The notes: generated by a model not told the origin, from the sequence alone. A stretch of DNA of 64,000 bases from Bombiscardovia coagulans (GCF_002259585.1 NZ_MWWS01000003.1:86308-150307), one strand, 5' to 3'; counted from the first letter of the stretch, positions 19,093 through 29,019 are shown. A program made the numbers and translations.

Positions 19093-20979
19093 ATGGCAGC
19101 GCCTACACCTCTACAAGCATTCAGCTCAATTCCTAAAGAGCCTGCGACACCATCAATAGGGCAGACAGACCCCCAAGGCGAGAGCATGACGGGAGCCCAA
19201 GCTCTCATTCGTTGCTTGGAAGATCTAGGCATTGATGTTGTGTTTGGTATACCCGGAGGCCAAATACTACCAGTCTTCGACGCCATAACAGATGAGACTA
19301 AGTTCCGCTTTGTGCTCACCCGCCAAGAGCAGGCAGCAGGACAAGCAGCGCAAGGCTACGCTCTCGCTACTGGCAGAGTAGGCGTCTGCATGGTCACCTC
19401 TGGGCCAGGAGCAACCAACATGGTTACTCCTATCGCAGAAGCTGCAATGGACTCAGTACCTTTAGTGGTGATCACTGGCCAAGTATCCGTTGAATCCATC
19501 GGAACTGATGCCTTCCAAGAAGCAGATATCATGGGCATCACTTATCCAATTGTCAAACATTCGTACTTGGTCACTGACGCCCGAGATATACCTCGAGTTA
19601 TGACTGAGGCCTATTACATAGCGCAAACCGGCAGACCTGGTCCAGTACTCATTGACTTAACAAAGACCGCTCAGACACAACAAGTCGCATACTCTTGGCC
19701 GCAAAAACCCATTCTTCCTGGGTACAAACCAACCACTAAAGCCCACGGCCATGTCTTGCACGATGCCGCAAAACTGCTGTCACTATCGAAGCGCCCCCTT
19801 TTGTATGTGGGAGGTGGAGCAGCTCGAGCACAGGCCAGCAGCCAGGTTATAAGGCTCTCTGAACTCACGGATGCACCGGTAGTAACTACTCTGGCAGCAA
19901 GAGGCGTAATTCCAGATAGCAACCCTCACTCACTGGGTATGCCTGGTATGCATGGTTCAATATCTGCAAATGGCGCTATTCAAGAGTGTGACTTACTCGT
20001 CGCTATTGGGGCCCGCTTTGATGACAGGGTCACAGGTAAGTTACGTCAATTCGCCCCCAATGCCAAAGTGGTCCATATTGATATTGACCCAGCTGAAATT
20101 GGTAAAAACAGGGCAGTCGATGTCCCTATCGTAGGTGATGTCGCTCAGGTTCTCGATGATTTATGCGAAGTTACCCAACAAACTTTTGCCAGAACTAACA
20201 AGCCAGATTTGACGGCTTGGTGGCAACGCATTCACTCCTGGCAAACAGCTTACCCTCGCACTTATGAAAGTTCTCCGACTGGACAGATAGAGCCTCAATG
20301 GGCATTACAGGAATTAAATCAGCTAGTTCCAAAGAACGCAGTTTGGGTTACAGGCGTGGGCCAGCACCAGATGTGGGCCAGCCAGTTTATTGATTTTGAG
20401 CATCCACTTTCATGGATATCCTCATGTGGCTTAGGGACTATGGGCTATGGGCTACCTGCTGCAATCGGTGCAGCTGTGGGGACCAAGAATGATCGACAGG
20501 TCTGGCTTATTGAAGGAGACGGTGGTTTCCAGGTATCTAGCTCTGAACTAGCTGTAGCCCGCCAAGAAGGGCTTCCGCTCAAGATTGTTATCTTCAATAA
20601 CTCCTCATACGGCATGATACGACAATGGCAACATCTCTTTTACTCTGCCCATTACTCGTATACCGACTTGCATGACGGGACGGTAACACATCAAGGTCAA
20701 GCTACTATCAATGCTATGCCACCGGTCCCCGACTTCGTTAAGCTGGCTGAAGCATACGACTGCTTAGGATTACGTGCAAATTCCAAAACAGAAGCTGTAG
20801 CAGCCTTTACACAGGCACTTAATACTAACGATCAACCAGTAGTCATTGATTTACGTGTATGGTCAGATGCACAAGTTTGGCCTATGGTGCCGCCTGGGGC
20901 TTCAAACAGCGAAATTATCTACAAACCTGGCGTCACACCACTACTTACGCAGGATTCTCGCGAACAGTCGCCAGAGTAA
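19093..20979 (+). CDS. ilvB: Acetolactate synthase, large subunit
   Basis: Thiamine-diphosphate enzyme making acetolactate or acetohydroxybutyrate, the first common step of valine, leucine and isoleucine synthesis. The product has 628 residues. An N-terminal extension of about 30 residues precedes MTGAQALIRCLEDLGIDVVF. The catalytic Glu is in TRQEQAAGQAAQGYALATGR, SGPGATN follows, and the ThDP motif runs from EGDGGFQ to FNNSSYG. AGGAGAAG lies just before the ATG. No leader peptide or T-box was recognised in the 66 bases after rnc. It is followed by ilvN. Confidence 0.96.
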   Translation: MAAPTPLQAFSSIPKEPATPSIGQTDPQGESMTGAQALIRCLEDLGIDVVFGIPGGQILPVFDAITDETKFRFVLTRQEQAAGQAAQGYALATGRVGVCMVTSGPGATNMVTPIAEAAMDSVPLVVITGQVSVESIGTDAFQEADIMGITYPIVKHSYLVTDARDIPRVMTEAYYIAQTGRPGPVLIDLTKTAQTQQVAYSWPQKPILPGYKPTTKAHGHVLHDAAKLLSLSKRPLLYVGGGAARAQASSQVIRLSELTDAPVVTTLAARGVIPDSNPHSLGMPGMHGSISANGAIQECDLLVAIGARFDDRVTGKLRQFAPNAKVVHIDIDPAEIGKNRAVDVPIVGDVAQVLDDLCEVTQQTFARTNKPDLTAWWQRIHSWQTAYPRTYESSPTGQIEPQWALQELNQLVPKNAVWVTGVGQHQMWASQFIDFEHPLSWISSCGLGTMGYGLPAAIGAAVGTKNDRQVWLIEGDGGFQVSSSELAVARQEGLPLKIVIFNNSSYGMIRQWQHLFYSAHYSYTDLHDGTVTHQGQATINAMPPVPDFVKLAEAYDCLGLRANSKTEAVAAFTQALNTNDQPVVIDLRVWSDAQVWPMVPPGASNSEIIYKPGVTPLLTQDSREQSPE

Positions 20980-21026
20980 GCACATTTAACTCCCAAAGCA
21001 GGCAGCTAGCACATAGAAGGCACATG

Positions 21027-21590
21027 ATGGTTAACAATTCAGCTACACACTCCGAAGCTCGGCAACATATACTTTCTGTCTTAGTGGAGAACCGCCCAGG
21101 TGTGCTGGCCCGCGTCACAGGCTTGTTCGCTAGACGGTCGTTCAACATTGATTCACTCTCTGTTTCTTCCACAGAGCGGGCAGACATCTCTCGTATCACA
21201 GTCACTACTGACGCCGAGCCTGAGCCTCTCGAACAAATCATTAAGCAGCTTAATAAGCTCCTCCATGTTTTAAAAATTGTAGAGCTTAACCCAGAGCAGG
21301 CTGTGGAGAGAGAGCTTGTTCTCATTAAGGTAAAAGCTAACGAACGCAACCGCTCAGATGTCTTAGAAATCGTGAAACTCTTCCGAGTAAGGGTTGTCGA
21401 TGTACACCCAGAGTCACTTACCATTGAAGCAACAGGTGCACAGGGTAAGCTGGACGCTCTTATGGGACTGCTGACACCTTTTGGCATGGTAGAACTAGTT
21501 CGTTCAGGAGCGGTGGCGCTGACCCGAGGCCCCAAGGCACTCAGTGAAAAGGTTCCTGAAATCCAAATCGGTGAGCGCTTAAACCGGTAA
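21027..21590 (+). CDS. ilvN: Acetolactate synthase, small (regulatory) subunit
   Basis: Regulatory subunit of acetolactate synthase; in this family it binds valine through an ACT domain. The 187 residues open with HILSVLVENRPGVLARVTGLF, the ACT domain, followed by the motif FNIDSLSVSSTERADISRIT. The C-terminal domain contains RELVLIKVKA and FRVRVVDVHPESLTIEATG. The start at 21027 has AAGG six bases upstream; an in-frame start at 20859 would lie inside ilvB. It begins 47 bases after ilvB. Confidence 0.95.
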   Translation: MVNNSATHSEARQHILSVLVENRPGVLARVTGLFARRSFNIDSLSVSSTERADISRITVTTDAEPEPLEQIIKQLNKLLHVLKIVELNPEQAVERELVLIKVKANERNRSDVLEIVKLFRVRVVDVHPESLTIEATGAQGKLDALMGLLTPFGMVELVRSGAVALTRGPKALSEKVPEIQIGERLNR

Positions 21591-21632
21591 ATGGTTCCCA
21601 ACGCTCCAAGCCTCGCGCTAAATTAGAGAATC

Positions 21633-23489
21633 GTGCCTATCTATGATCTCGGTTTGGAACATGTTTCCCTTTCATTTGCCACTAAAGATATCTTCGACGA
21701 TGTAACCCAAGGCATTTGCGAGGGTGATCGAATCGGGATAGTTGGCCGCAATGGTGACGGTAAGTCAACTCTTTTGCGTCTACTGTCCAAACAAATCGAA
21801 CCTGACTCTGGACGGGTAACAAGAAGGGGTGGACTCACACTAGGAGTACTGGACCAGAGAGATCCCTTGAATGATGATGATAGTTTACGCAAGGCTGCGC
21901 TTGGGAACCGTGAGGACTATGAGTGGGCTTCTGATGCCCAGTCCCGTGAAATTGTAGAAACTCTCTTAGCCGGTATGGACTTAGACAGCCCTGTGGGTTC
22001 CCTTTCGGGTGGCCAGCGTCGGCGAGCAGACCTGGCCCGTCTTCTCCTCAAAGACTGGGATATTTTAGCCTTAGATGAACCTACTAATCACTTAGACATT
22101 GTCACTATTCACTGGCTGGCTGAGCACTTGCGAAACCGCTGGCCAAAAGGTTCAGGCGCCCTCCTGCTGGTAACTCATGATCGCTGGTTCCTTGATGAAG
22201 TCTGTTCAAGCATGTGGGAAGTCCACGACGGCACTATAGACCCCTTTGAAGGTGGCTATTCGGCATACATGCTTCAACGAGTAGAGCGAGACCGTCAAGC
22301 GGAGGTCGCAGAGAATAAGCGACAAAACTTGGCACGCAAAGAACTTGCCTGGCTCACCCGCGGAGCAAGAGCACGATCAACGAAACAAAAGTTCCATGTC
22401 AAAGCAGCGACTGAGTTGATTGCAGATGTTCCGCCTATGCGCAATACCTTAGAACTCAAGCGTATGGCCACCTCCCGTTTGGGTAAACAAGTAGTGGATC
22501 TCAAAGATGTCACCAAGTCATATCCTATTGCCAACAAACCAAACCAGACCCGTACAGTTATTGACGACGTAACTTGGCTGATCGGACCAGGTGACCGTTT
22601 CGGTGTCGTAGGCGCTAACGGCGCAGGTAAGTCTACCTTGTTAGGACTCATCGACGGCAGTGTCCAGCCTACTGCTGGTCGAGTCAATATAGGCAAGACC
22701 GTTAAATTCGCTGTGCTTACCCAGCGCTTGGATGAGTTGGAAACTTTAGGCGCATACAAGATTCAAGAGATTCTCAGCCGCTATAAGTCTAATTATGAGC
22801 TGGAGGGTAAGGAAGTAACACCTACCCAGCTCATGGAGCGACTAGGGTTCTCCTCCGCTCAGTTGATGACCCGTATCCAAGACCTTTCTGGCGGACAGAA
22901 ACGTCGTATGCAGCTCCTTCTCATCCTCCTTGACGAGCCAAACGTACTCATTATGGACGAGCCAGGCAATGATTTAGATACAGACATGTTGGCTGTCATG
23001 GAAGACTTATTAGACTCATGGCCTGGCACCTTGATCGTTGTCTCTCACGACCGCTACCTACTAGAACGTGTAACCGATCAACAGTTTGCACTAATAGGTG
23101 GAAAGGTCACCCACCTGCCCGGCGGTGTGGATGACTACCTTGCCATGGTTGAACAACACCTGAGCTTGAACACACTCAGTTCAAGTGGGTCGGACACACC
23201 CGGGCAAGACTCAGCCCTCAGCATTACCTCGCAAGAGGCAGGTAAGAGTGCTTCTGGTAAGTCTGCCCGTCAAAATCAGCATGAACTCAATAAAAAATCC
23301 CGTGCCATTGAACGTAAACTTACCAAACTTAACCAAGAGATACACGATCTACAAACCAATATGGCAGAACACGATCCCAGTGATTATGCTGGCCTGAGCG
23401 CACTCAACGAACAGGTTAAGACCATACGAGCGCAAATCGACTCCCTAGAAGAAGAGTGGCTGTCGATAGGTGAACAGTTAGAAGATTAA
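21633..23489 (+). CDS. ABC-F family ATPase, Uup-like
   Basis: Soluble protein of 618 residues with two ABC ATPase domains and no membrane segments, the ABC-F layout. These proteins act on the ribosome. Domain 1 has Walker A GRNGDGKST, SLSGGQRRR and LALDEPTNHLD; domain 2 has GANGAGKST, LSGGQKRR and IMDEPGNDLD, where Gly replaces the usual Thr. A charged coiled coil (about 545-615) at the C-terminus is typical of Uup. The start is a GTG with a weak ribosome site. Antibiotic-resistance ABC-F proteins lack this C-terminal coil, so a housekeeping role is more likely. Confidence 0.85.
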   Translation: MPIYDLGLEHVSLSFATKDIFDDVTQGICEGDRIGIVGRNGDGKSTLLRLLSKQIEPDSGRVTRRGGLTLGVLDQRDPLNDDDSLRKAALGNREDYEWASDAQSREIVETLLAGMDLDSPVGSLSGGQRRRADLARLLLKDWDILALDEPTNHLDIVTIHWLAEHLRNRWPKGSGALLLVTHDRWFLDEVCSSMWEVHDGTIDPFEGGYSAYMLQRVERDRQAEVAENKRQNLARKELAWLTRGARARSTKQKFHVKAATELIADVPPMRNTLELKRMATSRLGKQVVDLKDVTKSYPIANKPNQTRTVIDDVTWLIGPGDRFGVVGANGAGKSTLLGLIDGSVQPTAGRVNIGKTVKFAVLTQRLDELETLGAYKIQEILSRYKSNYELEGKEVTPTQLMERLGFSSAQLMTRIQDLSGGQKRRMQLLLILLDEPNVLIMDEPGNDLDTDMLAVMEDLLDSWPGTLIVVSHDRYLLERVTDQQFALIGGKVTHLPGGVDDYLAMVEQHLSLNTLSSSGSDTPGQDSALSITSQEAGKSASGKSARQNQHELNKKSRAIERKLTKLNQEIHDLQTNMAEHDPSDYAGLSALNEQVKTIRAQIDSLEEEWLSIGEQLED

Positions 23490-23493
23490 CCGT

Positions 23494-24222
23494 TCATTCC
23501 CTAACAGGTTGCGCAGCACAAGTAGAGCAGCGAGCAGCAAACGCAGAAAAAAGCGAGTCAGCCATAGGCTGAATAAGAGGATCAGCCTCTTGAAAATCAC
23601 TGACCAGCTGAGCTATTTGGCTTTTTTTCAAGCCTTCTGTAACTTCTGGCTGTTCTAACCATTGTTCAAAGATCGGCATCGTCACTTCAAGATGGAATTG
23701 CACGCCCAAAGCTGAACCTTGACGGAAGGCCTCTACTTTAGTGAGAGGGGACTTAGCTAACAATTTGGCATCAGGCGGTAACGTAACGGAATCAGAGTGC
23801 CACTGTAGAACCGTAGTCTTTTTATCAGCCCATGAAGAGACGGCATCGTCAGTAGCTACCCACTTCACTTGGTCAACTCCCCTCTGGAGGGTTTTACCTA
23901 GTGTTAACTGACCACCCAGGGCTTGAGCTAAAATTTGGTGCCCCAAGCAGACACCTAAAACCGGTATTCCAGCACTGTGAGCTGCTTTAGCCAACTTAGC
24001 CTCAGCTTTGAGACCAGGAAAGTGCTCATAATCATTAGCTTGCATAGGCCCACCAAGGAGCACTATGCCAGCGAGTTCTTCTAGCGGTGGTAACTGAGGT
24101 TTCTTGATCGTAGCAACATTCATTGTCACCCGCTCTAAACCTACATCTTCCAAATTATCTTCTATACGGCCAGCCCGTTCCCAGGCGGCGTGCTGCACAA
24201 TGAGGACCTTTCGATTCGGCAT
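23494..24222 (-). CDS. Class I glutamine amidotransferase
   Basis: A 242-residue stand-alone GATase1 domain. The nucleophile Cys is in VLGVCLGHQILAQALGG and the catalytic His in GVQFHLEVT; the downstream Glu of the triad is in the same segment. GLLGGP-like turn is GIVLLGGPM. It resembles GMP-synthase-like amidotransferases of unknown acceptor (the YfeJ group), which may act on gamma-glutamyl compounds. No partner synthase is adjacent. It is convergent with the ABC-F gene and divergent from cysS. Confidence 0.82.
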   Translation of the reverse strand: MPNRKVLIVQHAAWERAGRIEDNLEDVGLERVTMNVATIKKPQLPPLEELAGIVLLGGPMQANDYEHFPGLKAEAKLAKAAHSAGIPVLGVCLGHQILAQALGGQLTLGKTLQRGVDQVKWVATDDAVSSWADKKTTVLQWHSDSVTLPPDAKLLAKSPLTKVEAFRQGSALGVQFHLEVTMPIFEQWLEQPEVTEGLKKSQIAQLVSDFQEADPLIQPMADSLFSAFAARCSTCAAQPVRE

Positions 24223-24463
24223 ACCCCTATGGTGTCACACAGTACGGTCTTATCGAAGCGACCAGTCACGGATACGCATTGCACATGAACCAATTCATTC
24301 CAGTTTCTAGAGCTCCCGACCCCGACAAGAGCATAAAAAAAGTAAAAGCTTACACCATTGGCCACGAAACAAGAGTGGGATTTGGGCACTGGGCTGTGGC
24401 AGGACTCCCCCAAGCTAGGTCTTATCGCAATTGGTTCATGCTTTTACGGCTTCACTATGATCA

Positions 24464-24469
24464 ATACAA
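24464..24469 (+). promoter_or_regulatory. Predicted -10 for cysS
   Basis: TACAAT lies about 45 bases before the first cysS ATG, with TTTACG 16 bases upstream as a weak -35. The 292-base interval before cysS otherwise holds no gene. Confidence 0.35.
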
Positions 24470-24514
24470 TAATGGAGTGCCCTCCAATAGCGTTCAAATA
24501 CCTCGGGTACCCTG

Positions 24515-26158
24515 ATGAGCAGCCAACTCATTATGTCAGGTAAAGACGGTAGCATCATTGGTATGAACACGAGCCCTAATCCGCTTAATTCCAACGATTC
24601 TCTGAGCCAAAATGCGACAGACCTGAGACTGTATGACACAGCCAGCAAGACTGTGACCACCTTTGAGCCCATTGAACCAGGCAAGGTCAGCCTGTACATC
24701 TGCGGAGCAACTGTACAGGCCTCACCCCATGTAGGACACATACGCACAACCCTTGCCTTTGACGTAATTCGCCGATGGATGCTTAAGCTTGGCTACAGGG
24801 TAACGCTTATACGTAACGTGACCGACATCGATGACAAGATTTTAGATAAGGCGGCAGCAGCGGGCCAGCAATGGTGGGAACGAGCATCCATCTACGAGCG
24901 TGAATTCACAGCTGCATACGACGCTTTAGGGGCATTACCCCCAACATATGAGCCACGTGCAACTGGCCATATTCCGCAGATGATCGACCTGGTCAATAGG
25001 TTACTAGAACGGGGGCACGCTTATGTGGTACCCACCCCAGAAGGAGTTCCTTCAGGAAACGTGTACTTTGATGTAGAATCTTGGCCACAGTACGGTGCTC
25101 TTACCCACCAAGAGACAGGCACAAAAGCTGCTGACGAACAAGCGGCTCTTGCTGACTCAATGGGCCCCAGCATCGATACCACCACGGCAAACAAGTACAG
25201 TCCTGTTGATGATGCCGACACACTCGCCAGCAAGCATGGGCCACGAGACTTTGCCCTCTGGAAGGCCTCAAAGCCAACTGATCCTATGACTGCCCGCTGG
25301 GATACTCCCTTCGGCAGTGGTCGCCCAGGTTGGCATCTTGAATGTTCAGCCATGAGCCACCGTTACCTAGGTGAAGATTTTGACATACACGGAGGAGGCC
25401 TTGACTTGCGCTTCCCCCACCACGAGAACGAAATGGCTCAATCCCACGCTGCTGGCTGGGGCTTCGCTCATCGTTGGATGCATACCGCTTGGGTGACTCA
25501 AAAAGGCGAGAAAATGTCCAAATCCCTTGGCAATGGGCTATCCGTTTCAACTGTTCTTGCTGCCTATCCCGCTTGGGTGGTCCGCTATGCCTTGGTTTCA
25601 GTTCACTACCGCTCCATGCTGGAGTGGGGTGATCAAATGCTCTCCGAGGCACAGGCCGCTTACGAGCGCATTATTGGTTTTGTAGAGAGAGCCGGCAAAA
25701 TGCTCAGTTGGCAACCTACCCGCGAGCAAGTTACCACTGTACCAACAGACCAGCTACCTACTGACTTCGTGAACGCAATGAACGACGATATCAGGGTATC
25801 GGAGGCTCTGGCGGTTCTATTCGCTACCATACGTAGAGCTAACACTCGCATGAATGAAAACCCATCTGATGCAGAGTTAGACCAACTCCGCAACGACCTT
25901 CTCCAAGTGCGTGCTATGCTCGACATCTTCGGTCTAGACCCACTTGATCCTCATTGGATTCAGCCAGGCCAAGGACAGCAGGCAGATGCAGCCCACAAGG
26001 CCTTAGATAGGTTGGTTCTTCAAGAGTTAACCGATCGAACTACAGCCCGCCACGCTAAGGACTTCGCTCAGGCAGATGCCATCCGTGACCGTCTCACGCA
26101 AGCTGGCATCACAATTGAAGACACTCCCTCTGGTTCCAGCTGGCATCTTGAGGACTGA
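24515..26158 (+). CDS. cysS: Cysteinyl-tRNA synthetase
   Basis: Charges tRNA-Cys with cysteine. The protein has 547 residues. The zinc-binding Cys and HIGH-type motif are in LYICGATVQASPHVGHIRT, zinc ligands also in WHLECSAMSHRYLG and the HHENE segment, and KMSKSLGN is the second ATP signature. Residues about 200-240 form a longer acidic loop than usual. Length and the C-terminal anticodon-binding region exclude the mycothiol ligase MshC. Start uncertain: in-frame ATGs at 24515, 24533 and 24563 all lack a good ribosome site. Conserved sequence begins near residue 36. Confidence 0.94.
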   Translation: MSSQLIMSGKDGSIIGMNTSPNPLNSNDSLSQNATDLRLYDTASKTVTTFEPIEPGKVSLYICGATVQASPHVGHIRTTLAFDVIRRWMLKLGYRVTLIRNVTDIDDKILDKAAAAGQQWWERASIYEREFTAAYDALGALPPTYEPRATGHIPQMIDLVNRLLERGHAYVVPTPEGVPSGNVYFDVESWPQYGALTHQETGTKAADEQAALADSMGPSIDTTTANKYSPVDDADTLASKHGPRDFALWKASKPTDPMTARWDTPFGSGRPGWHLECSAMSHRYLGEDFDIHGGGLDLRFPHHENEMAQSHAAGWGFAHRWMHTAWVTQKGEKMSKSLGNGLSVSTVLAAYPAWVVRYALVSVHYRSMLEWGDQMLSEAQAAYERIIGFVERAGKMLSWQPTREQVTTVPTDQLPTDFVNAMNDDIRVSEALAVLFATIRRANTRMNENPSDAELDQLRNDLLQVRAMLDIFGLDPLDPHWIQPGQGQQADAAHKALDRLVLQELTDRTTARHAKDFAQADAIRDRLTQAGITIEDTPSGSSWHLED

Positions 26159-26223
26159 CAACATGCACAAGATGATGAGAGATAACAAGTCATCCAGAGG
26201 CTTGCCCTCGATCTAGGTTAAGT

Positions 26224-26281
26224 AGGAACTTCCTCAAATAGATACCTGCTAGGTACCTACACCAGGAATACTATCTATTTG
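26224..26281. promoter_or_regulatory. Nested palindromes in front of ffh
   Basis: Within 58 bases lie AGGAA-C-TTCCT (26224-26234), a perfect ten-base pair CAAATAGATA (26235-26244) with TATCTATTTG (26272-26281), and inside it CCTG/CAGG flanking the perfect palindrome TAGGTACCTA (26250-26259). It ends 40 bases before the ffh ATG. No T run follows, so an intrinsic terminator for cysS is unlikely. It may be an operator or mRNA leader. Confidence 0.5.
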
Positions 26282-26321
26282 ACGTACATTTCTCCCGGCT
26301 GCAAGTTAGAATTGAGACATT

Positions 26322-27923
26322 ATGGCTGCATTTTCTTCACTAACGGACAGACTGTCGAACGCGTTTACGCACTTACGTTCCAAGGGCAAGCTCAGCGAAG
26401 CCGATATTGACGGCACTATTCGTGAGATTCGCCGCGCCCTGCTTGACGCGGATGTTTCCTTAGATGTTGTACGTTCCTTCACTGGGAAGGTTCGCGAACG
26501 AGCCTTAGGATCCGAAGTTTCCCAAGCCCTGAACCCTGCCCAACAGGTGGTTTCCATAGTCAATGATGAGCTGACGCAGATTCTGGGCGCTGGTGTCGAC
26601 CGACCCTTAAACTTCGCAAAGACCCCACCAACTGTCATTATGTTGGCTGGCTTGCAGGGTGCTGGAAAAACCACTCTAGCCGGTAAGCTTGGCTACTGGT
26701 TAAAAGATGCAGGTCACACTCCTGTTCTGGTAGCAGCTGATCTTCAACGACCAAATGCGGTAACACAGTTACAGGTCGTGGGCGAACGTGCCGGTGTACC
26801 AGTCTTCGCTCCAGAGCCAGGTATTCAAACCGATAGTTCCGATGTGGTGTCTCCAGGGCAAGCAAGTGGTGACCCAGTCAAAGTAGCCCGTGATGCCATA
26901 GAAGAAGCCAAGGGCAAGCTCTATGACACAGTCATTATTGATACAGCTGGTCGCCTCGGCGTGGATCAGGAGCTCATGCAGCAGGCTCGAGATATCCGCG
27001 ACGCCGTCCATCCGAACGAAATCCTCTTCGTTATAGATGCCATGATCGGTCAGGATGCAGTGACCACTGCTCAAGCATTCGATCAGGGTGTAGATTTCAC
27101 TGGAGTCGTACTTTCTAAGTTGGATGGTGACGCCCGTGGCGGTGCTGCCTTGTCAGTTGCGTCTGTAACTGGCAAACCAATCCTGTTTGCTTCCAATGGC
27201 GAGGGGCTGAAGGACTTTGAAGTCTTCCACCCCGATCGTATGGCTTCCCGTATCCTTGATATGGGTGACATCTTAACGCTGATAGAGCAAGCCCAAAAAG
27301 AGTTCGACGAAGAGGAATCTCGCAAGGCTGCTGCCAAAATGGCCGAGGGCTCATACGGGCTTGACGACTTCATGGACCAGCTTCAGCAAATCCAAAAACT
27401 CGGGTCACTCAAGTCCATCCTTGGTATGATTCCCGGCATGGCTCAGCACCGTAAGGAGCTAGAGCAGTTTGATGAGACAGAAATCGACCGAACTCAAGCC
27501 ATTATCCGTTCAATGACACCCGAAGAACGCAGGGATCCAAAAATTATAGATGGCTCCCGTCGGGCTCGAATCGCCTATGGCTCAGGCACAACAGTATCCG
27601 CAGTTAACAGCCTCCTTCAACGCTTCGAGCAGGCTTCCAAAATGATGAAACGCATGACAAATGGGGTTCGTCAGATACCAGGAATGCCTGGGTTTGGTGG
27701 GAGCAAAACGAACAAAAAAGGCAGGAAAGGAAATAAGAAAAAAGGTAAATCTCGCTCTGGCAACCCAATGAAGCGCGAACAGGAAGAACAAGCATTGCGC
27801 CAGCGTCTCTCTGGTGCAGATAAGCCCAGTGCAGGATCATCCTTTGCTAAACCACAAACGGCACAAATGCCAGAAATCCCACCAAACCTAGGTGGCGGTT
27901 TATCAGGCTTATTCGGAGCTTGA
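26322..27923 (+). CDS. ffh: Signal recognition particle protein Ffh (SRP54)
   Basis: GTPase that binds signal sequences and 4.5S RNA to target proteins to the membrane. The 533-residue protein has the N domain (1-90), the G domain with GLQGAGKTT near 110, DTAGRL, and the M domain from about 300 containing GSLKSILGMIPGM and ERRDPKIIDGSRR(A)RIA. The C-terminal tail is basic then Gln/Pro/Gly-rich, longer than in E. coli (453). An acidic insertion (SSDVVSPGQASGDPV region, about 170-185) is typical of Actinobacteria. The ATG has no strong ribosome site. Confidence 0.96.
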   Translation: MAAFSSLTDRLSNAFTHLRSKGKLSEADIDGTIREIRRALLDADVSLDVVRSFTGKVRERALGSEVSQALNPAQQVVSIVNDELTQILGAGVDRPLNFAKTPPTVIMLAGLQGAGKTTLAGKLGYWLKDAGHTPVLVAADLQRPNAVTQLQVVGERAGVPVFAPEPGIQTDSSDVVSPGQASGDPVKVARDAIEEAKGKLYDTVIIDTAGRLGVDQELMQQARDIRDAVHPNEILFVIDAMIGQDAVTTAQAFDQGVDFTGVVLSKLDGDARGGAALSVASVTGKPILFASNGEGLKDFEVFHPDRMASRILDMGDILTLIEQAQKEFDEEESRKAAAKMAEGSYGLDDFMDQLQQIQKLGSLKSILGMIPGMAQHRKELEQFDETEIDRTQAIIRSMTPEERRDPKIIDGSRRARIAYGSGTTVSAVNSLLQRFEQASKMMKRMTNGVRQIPGMPGFGGSKTNKKGRKGNKKKGKSRSGNPMKREQEEQALRQRLSGADKPSAGSSFAKPQTAQMPEIPPNLGGGLSGLFGA

Positions 27924-27930
27924 TTCCACT

Positions 27931-29019
27931 GTGAGCACCATACTGTGGGTTTTGCTCCTACTGTGCAGCTTATGGATGGCTTTGCGTTTTCTGCCCCCTG
28001 GCTGGGACTGGCACCGACCGTTGCCAGAGCTGATTGCACTTATTCCCCTACTGTCAGCACCACTGCTCATTATCATTGTTTGGTCACTGGTTGAAGCTGC
28101 TTGGGCACAGACTATTGTTGGCACGCTCCTACTCACCTTAGAAGCTCTGTGGGAACTACCCTTCTTGGTAAAGCTGCCTAACGGTTTACTACCGTTCCTG
28201 GCAGGCTTACCTCCGCGGAGCCAGCCCAACGACTCTGGCAGTCGTCAGCACATATGCATGATGACGTTGAACTGCCGGTATGGCAAAGCTAGCGTTGCAA
28301 CCATACGTAACCTTGTCGAGAGTAAACAAGTAGAAGTTCTTGCTTTACAGGAAGTGACCCAAGAGTTCCTCAAAGAACTCGACACTACTGGTATTCAATC
28401 TCAGCTCCCCTATCGTTCAGTAGGTCCAACAACCAAAGACGATAATGGTGGTTGTAATGCTCTTTTCAGCAAGATACAACCACTTGAACAGCAATCATCC
28501 TCGGTTACTATACCTGCTTCAGCCGTTCCCACGATGACACTCCCTCTGAACAACACCACTCTTCGGATAGCGTCAGCTCATCCAAAATCCCCTCAACGTG
28601 GTGCAATGAATTGGGGTAACAGCATATTGGCTTTGTCTGCATTAAACCTGATTACCTCGGCAGACCCATTACAGACAGTAAACGCTGGTGAAGAAACTCA
28701 ACAGCACAAGGCATCTACTAGCTCTTTCGAATGCGTCATTTTAGGAGATCTCAACTCTTCTCTTTACCATCCTTCCTTCCGCCGTATGCTCAAAGATGGC
28801 CGACTCTTAGACGGCGCTGTGTCATTACATCAGGGTATTCACCCCACGTTTCCAGCCAACTGGCCTGCGCTACCACCACTAATCGAAATCGACCATATCC
28901 TCCATTCACCAGGCCTCATGCTGCAATCACTCGAGACACTACATGTTGCAGGAACTGACCACTTAGGTTTACTCGCACATATAAGTGAGTGCGAGCAGGA
29001 ACATAAGACCAGCCATTGA
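27931..29019 (+). CDS. Membrane-anchored endonuclease/exonuclease/phosphatase-family protein
   Basis: A 362-residue protein with three or four hydrophobic segments in the first 95 residues and an EEP hydrolase domain after about 105. Fold marks are MTLNCRYGKAS, EVLALQEVTQEFL, VILGDLNSS and EIDHILHSPG, ending in GTDHLGL. Relatives include exonuclease III, DNase I and sphingomyelinases; the substrate is unknown, and the catalytic domain probably faces outside. The start is a GTG eight bases after the ffh stop codon; an alternative GTG at 27892 would overlap ffh. Confidence 0.75.
   Translation: MSTILWVLLLLCSLWMALRFLPPGWDWHRPLPELIALIPLLSAPLLIIIVWSLVEAAWAQTIVGTLLLTLEALWELPFLVKLPNGLLPFLAGLPPRSQPNDSGSRQHICMMTLNCRYGKASVATIRNLVESKQVEVLALQEVTQEFLKELDTTGIQSQLPYRSVGPTTKDDNGGCNALFSKIQPLEQQSSSVTIPASAVPTMTLPLNNTTLRIASAHPKSPQRGAMNWGNSILALSALNLITSADPLQTVNAGEETQQHKASTSSFECVILGDLNSSLYHPSFRRMLKDGRLLDGAVSLHQGIHPTFPANWPALPPLIEIDHILHSPGLMLQSLETLHVAGTDHLGLLAHISECEQEHKTSH

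Noticed and set aside
24515-26158. cysS read as the mycothiol ligase MshC
   Set aside because: The protein is about 130 residues longer than MshC and has the anticodon-binding region of true CysRS.
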